7,256 nt of DNA, taken from positions 1-7,256 of the forward strand of contig CAJUHY010000085.1 in the NCBI GenBank assembly GCA_910585895.1. Reading direction: 5' to 3'. The DNA is from an uncultured Lachnospiraceae bacterium. GTDB taxonomy: Bacteria > Bacillota > Clostridia > Lachnospirales > Lachnospiraceae. The position numbers were made by a program, and so were the translations under genes. The notes below the pieces were generated by a model, which had not been told where the DNA came from, made no database searches, and was given only the letters and a program-made list of their open reading frames with translations. Positions 6,371 through 7,256 of this stretch are shown in pieces; position 1 is the stretch's first letter, and every line of letters starts with the position of its first letter.

Positions 6371-7180
6371 CTAGCGTATAGGTATTGTTACCGTTTCTCC
6401 AACTTTTTCGTAAGAATTATCTTCCTTATATTTTATCAAGGTAAGCTTTAGTTCCTTACAGCCTTGCGGCAGTGCAGAATAATTGTATGTCTCACCGGAA
6501 CCACTTAGCCACTGCAGGACCTTCCCTGATTCATCCGTTATTTCCCAGCCATAAAACTCTTCCATAAAGGTTGGACAATCTGCCATATCTATATATACAT
6601 CTGTGTAGAATTTGGAAACTACAATTGATTTCACAAAAACCGCTCCATCTTCACAGGAAAATTTCTGCCCGACTTCCACAACCGTCGGCATAAATACTTC
6701 CTCAATTCTTACCGGAAAAATTATGTCAATTCCCGAGCCTTCTTCCCCATACAGGGATGAAAAAATAATTTCCACATCTTCCCCAACATTCTCATAAGAA
6801 AAAGCACCGTCTGTCACTTCTAAATAGGCGATTATGCGTTTCTCCTTTTCCCCTTCTTTTACTGCAACGGTATATCCATCTTCTTGCTCCAAATCTCCCT
6901 TACGAAATTCTGGAAGCACATCTTCATATCTGGACAAATCTGCTGACTTTAGGGTGTAATCAAGGATAATAAGATTCTCCTCAAAGACAACATGATTCAA
7001 GGCAATGGATAAATCATCCTGCTCCTGCCGTTCATGGAGTTCTGCAATACCCTCCTGCTCAAAACAGGCCGCTATCTCCTCTTTACCTTCCTTGCCGCTT
7101 ACTCCGCCGCTGCCACAGCCCGAACATAAAACTAATAACAATAGAAACAGTGTCGGAAAAATTATTTTGACCTTCTTCAT
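6371..7180 (-). CDS. Putative lipoprotein of unknown function
   Basis: The 269-residue product begins MKKVKIIFPTLFLLLLVLCSG, a typical lipoprotein signal peptide with a hydrophobic core at 6-18, and the likely lipidated cysteine is Cys22. The lipobox CSGC is slightly unusual, with Cys rather than Leu at -3. A Gly/Ser/Lys linker (23-35) leads to an acidic, beta-rich exported part with two similar-looking halves, about 55-160 and 165-269. The style recalls Ig-like DUF4179/DUF5643-type proteins of Firmicutes, but this is only an impression and no function is assigned. The open frame extends to a TTG at 7246; ATG 7180 is chosen because AAGGAGG (7187-7193) lies 6 bases before it and the signal peptide begins there. 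It ends at a strong intrinsic terminator. Its position beyond the recombinase suggests it is cargo of the element. Confidence 0.8.
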   Translation of the reverse strand: MKKVKIIFPTLFLLLLVLCSGCGSGGVSGKEGKEEIAACFEQEGIAELHERQEQDDLSIALNHVVFEENLIILDYTLKSADLSRYEDVLPEFRKGDLEQEDGYTVAVKEGEKEKRIIAYLEVTDGAFSYENVGEDVEIIFSSLYGEEGSGIDIIFPVRIEEVFMPTVVEVGQKFSCEDGAVFVKSIVVSKFYTDVYIDMADCPTFMEEFYGWEITDESGKVLQWLSGSGETYNYSALPQGCKELKLTLIKYKEDNSYEKVGETVTIPIR

Positions 7181-7186
7181 AGATTT

Positions 7187-7193
7187 CCTCCTT
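7187..7193 (-). promoter_or_regulatory. Ribosome binding site that decides the lipoprotein start
   Basis: AAGGAGG on the minus strand with a 6-base spacer to the ATG at 7180. It rules in favour of this start over the in-frame TTG at 7246, which would put 22 Arg-rich residues before the signal peptide. Confidence 0.75.
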
Positions 7194-7256
7194 ATTCCTA
7201 ATATAGCCTCTCGGATTCTCCAGCCCTTATTGTCTGCGGCTCTCAAATCCAGTTTT

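Larger units (their letters stand above)
4491..7256. mobile_element. Left end of an integrative element carrying a large serine recombinase (continues past the window)
   Basis: The element is inferred from three observations: a gene broken mid-domain at about 4490, a large serine recombinase whose 3' end lies about 75 bases from that break, and no remnant of the missing carboxypeptidase half anywhere to the right in the window. Large serine recombinases of phages and conjugative or mobilizable elements usually sit next to one attachment site, as here. Visible contents are the recombinase and a lipoprotein gene. No relaxase, capsid or resistance gene is visible, so the class of element (prophage, conjugative or small mobilizable) is undetermined. 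Confidence 0.65.

Noticed and set aside
4491..7256. Remaining half of the dacF-like gene inside the window
   Set aside because: I looked for the KTG box region and the sequence expected after the SxN box on the plus strand to the right of the recombinase and found nothing; that stretch is occupied by the minus-strand lipoprotein gene.
1..7256. CRISPR arrays, tRNA or rRNA genes, riboswitches
   Set aside because: No spaced direct repeats, cloverleaf-like segments or recognisable riboswitch cores were seen; nearly all of the window is protein-coding with short gaps.

Overview
The window looks like chromosome of a low-to-moderate GC member of the Clostridia, most likely a Lachnospiraceae-type gut bacterium. 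This rests on protein family resemblance, clean AGGAGG-type ribosome binding sites, sigma-A-like promoters, and the gene order metallophosphoesterase - scpA - scpB - D-Ala-D-Ala carboxypeptidase. That order recalls the Bacillus scpA-scpB-(ypuI)-dacB neighbourhood.

Layout. From right to left on the minus strand, positions 3963 to 1 carry a membrane-anchored metallophosphoesterase, scpA, scpB, a complete secreted penicillin-binding D-alanyl-D-alanine carboxypeptidase, and the first 39 codons of a biotin-dependent carboxylase carboxyltransferase subunit. A good sigma-A-type promoter lies in front of scpA (3016-3044) and another in front of the carboxyltransferase gene (175-203). The -35 box of the scpA promoter coincides with the TTG that would begin the longest scpA reading frame, which fixes the true start further in, at 2981.

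Divergently, on the plus strand from 4035, begins a second D-Ala-D-Ala carboxypeptidase that resembles the DacF sporulation type. It has a signal peptide, the SxTK box and the SxN box, but its family resemblance stops abruptly around codon 152 (about position 4490). It then reads 19 unrelated codons to a stop, and the KTG box and C-terminal domain are missing. Immediately beyond is a 532-codon large serine recombinase on the minus strand (4567-6165), followed by a lipoprotein gene of unknown function with its own intrinsic terminator (6371-7180). The simplest reading is that an integrative element carrying the recombinase at its left end inserted into the dacF-like gene and runs off the right edge of the window.

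How the genes relate. ScpA and ScpB are the kleisin and its partner in the SMC chromosome-organising complex. The two carboxypeptidases trim peptidoglycan stem peptides, and in Bacillus relatives of both act in spore cortex formation. The main open question is whether the insertion is a plain knock-out or a reversible, skin-like gene interruption. The other half of the gene and the far attachment site lie outside the window, so this cannot be settled here.
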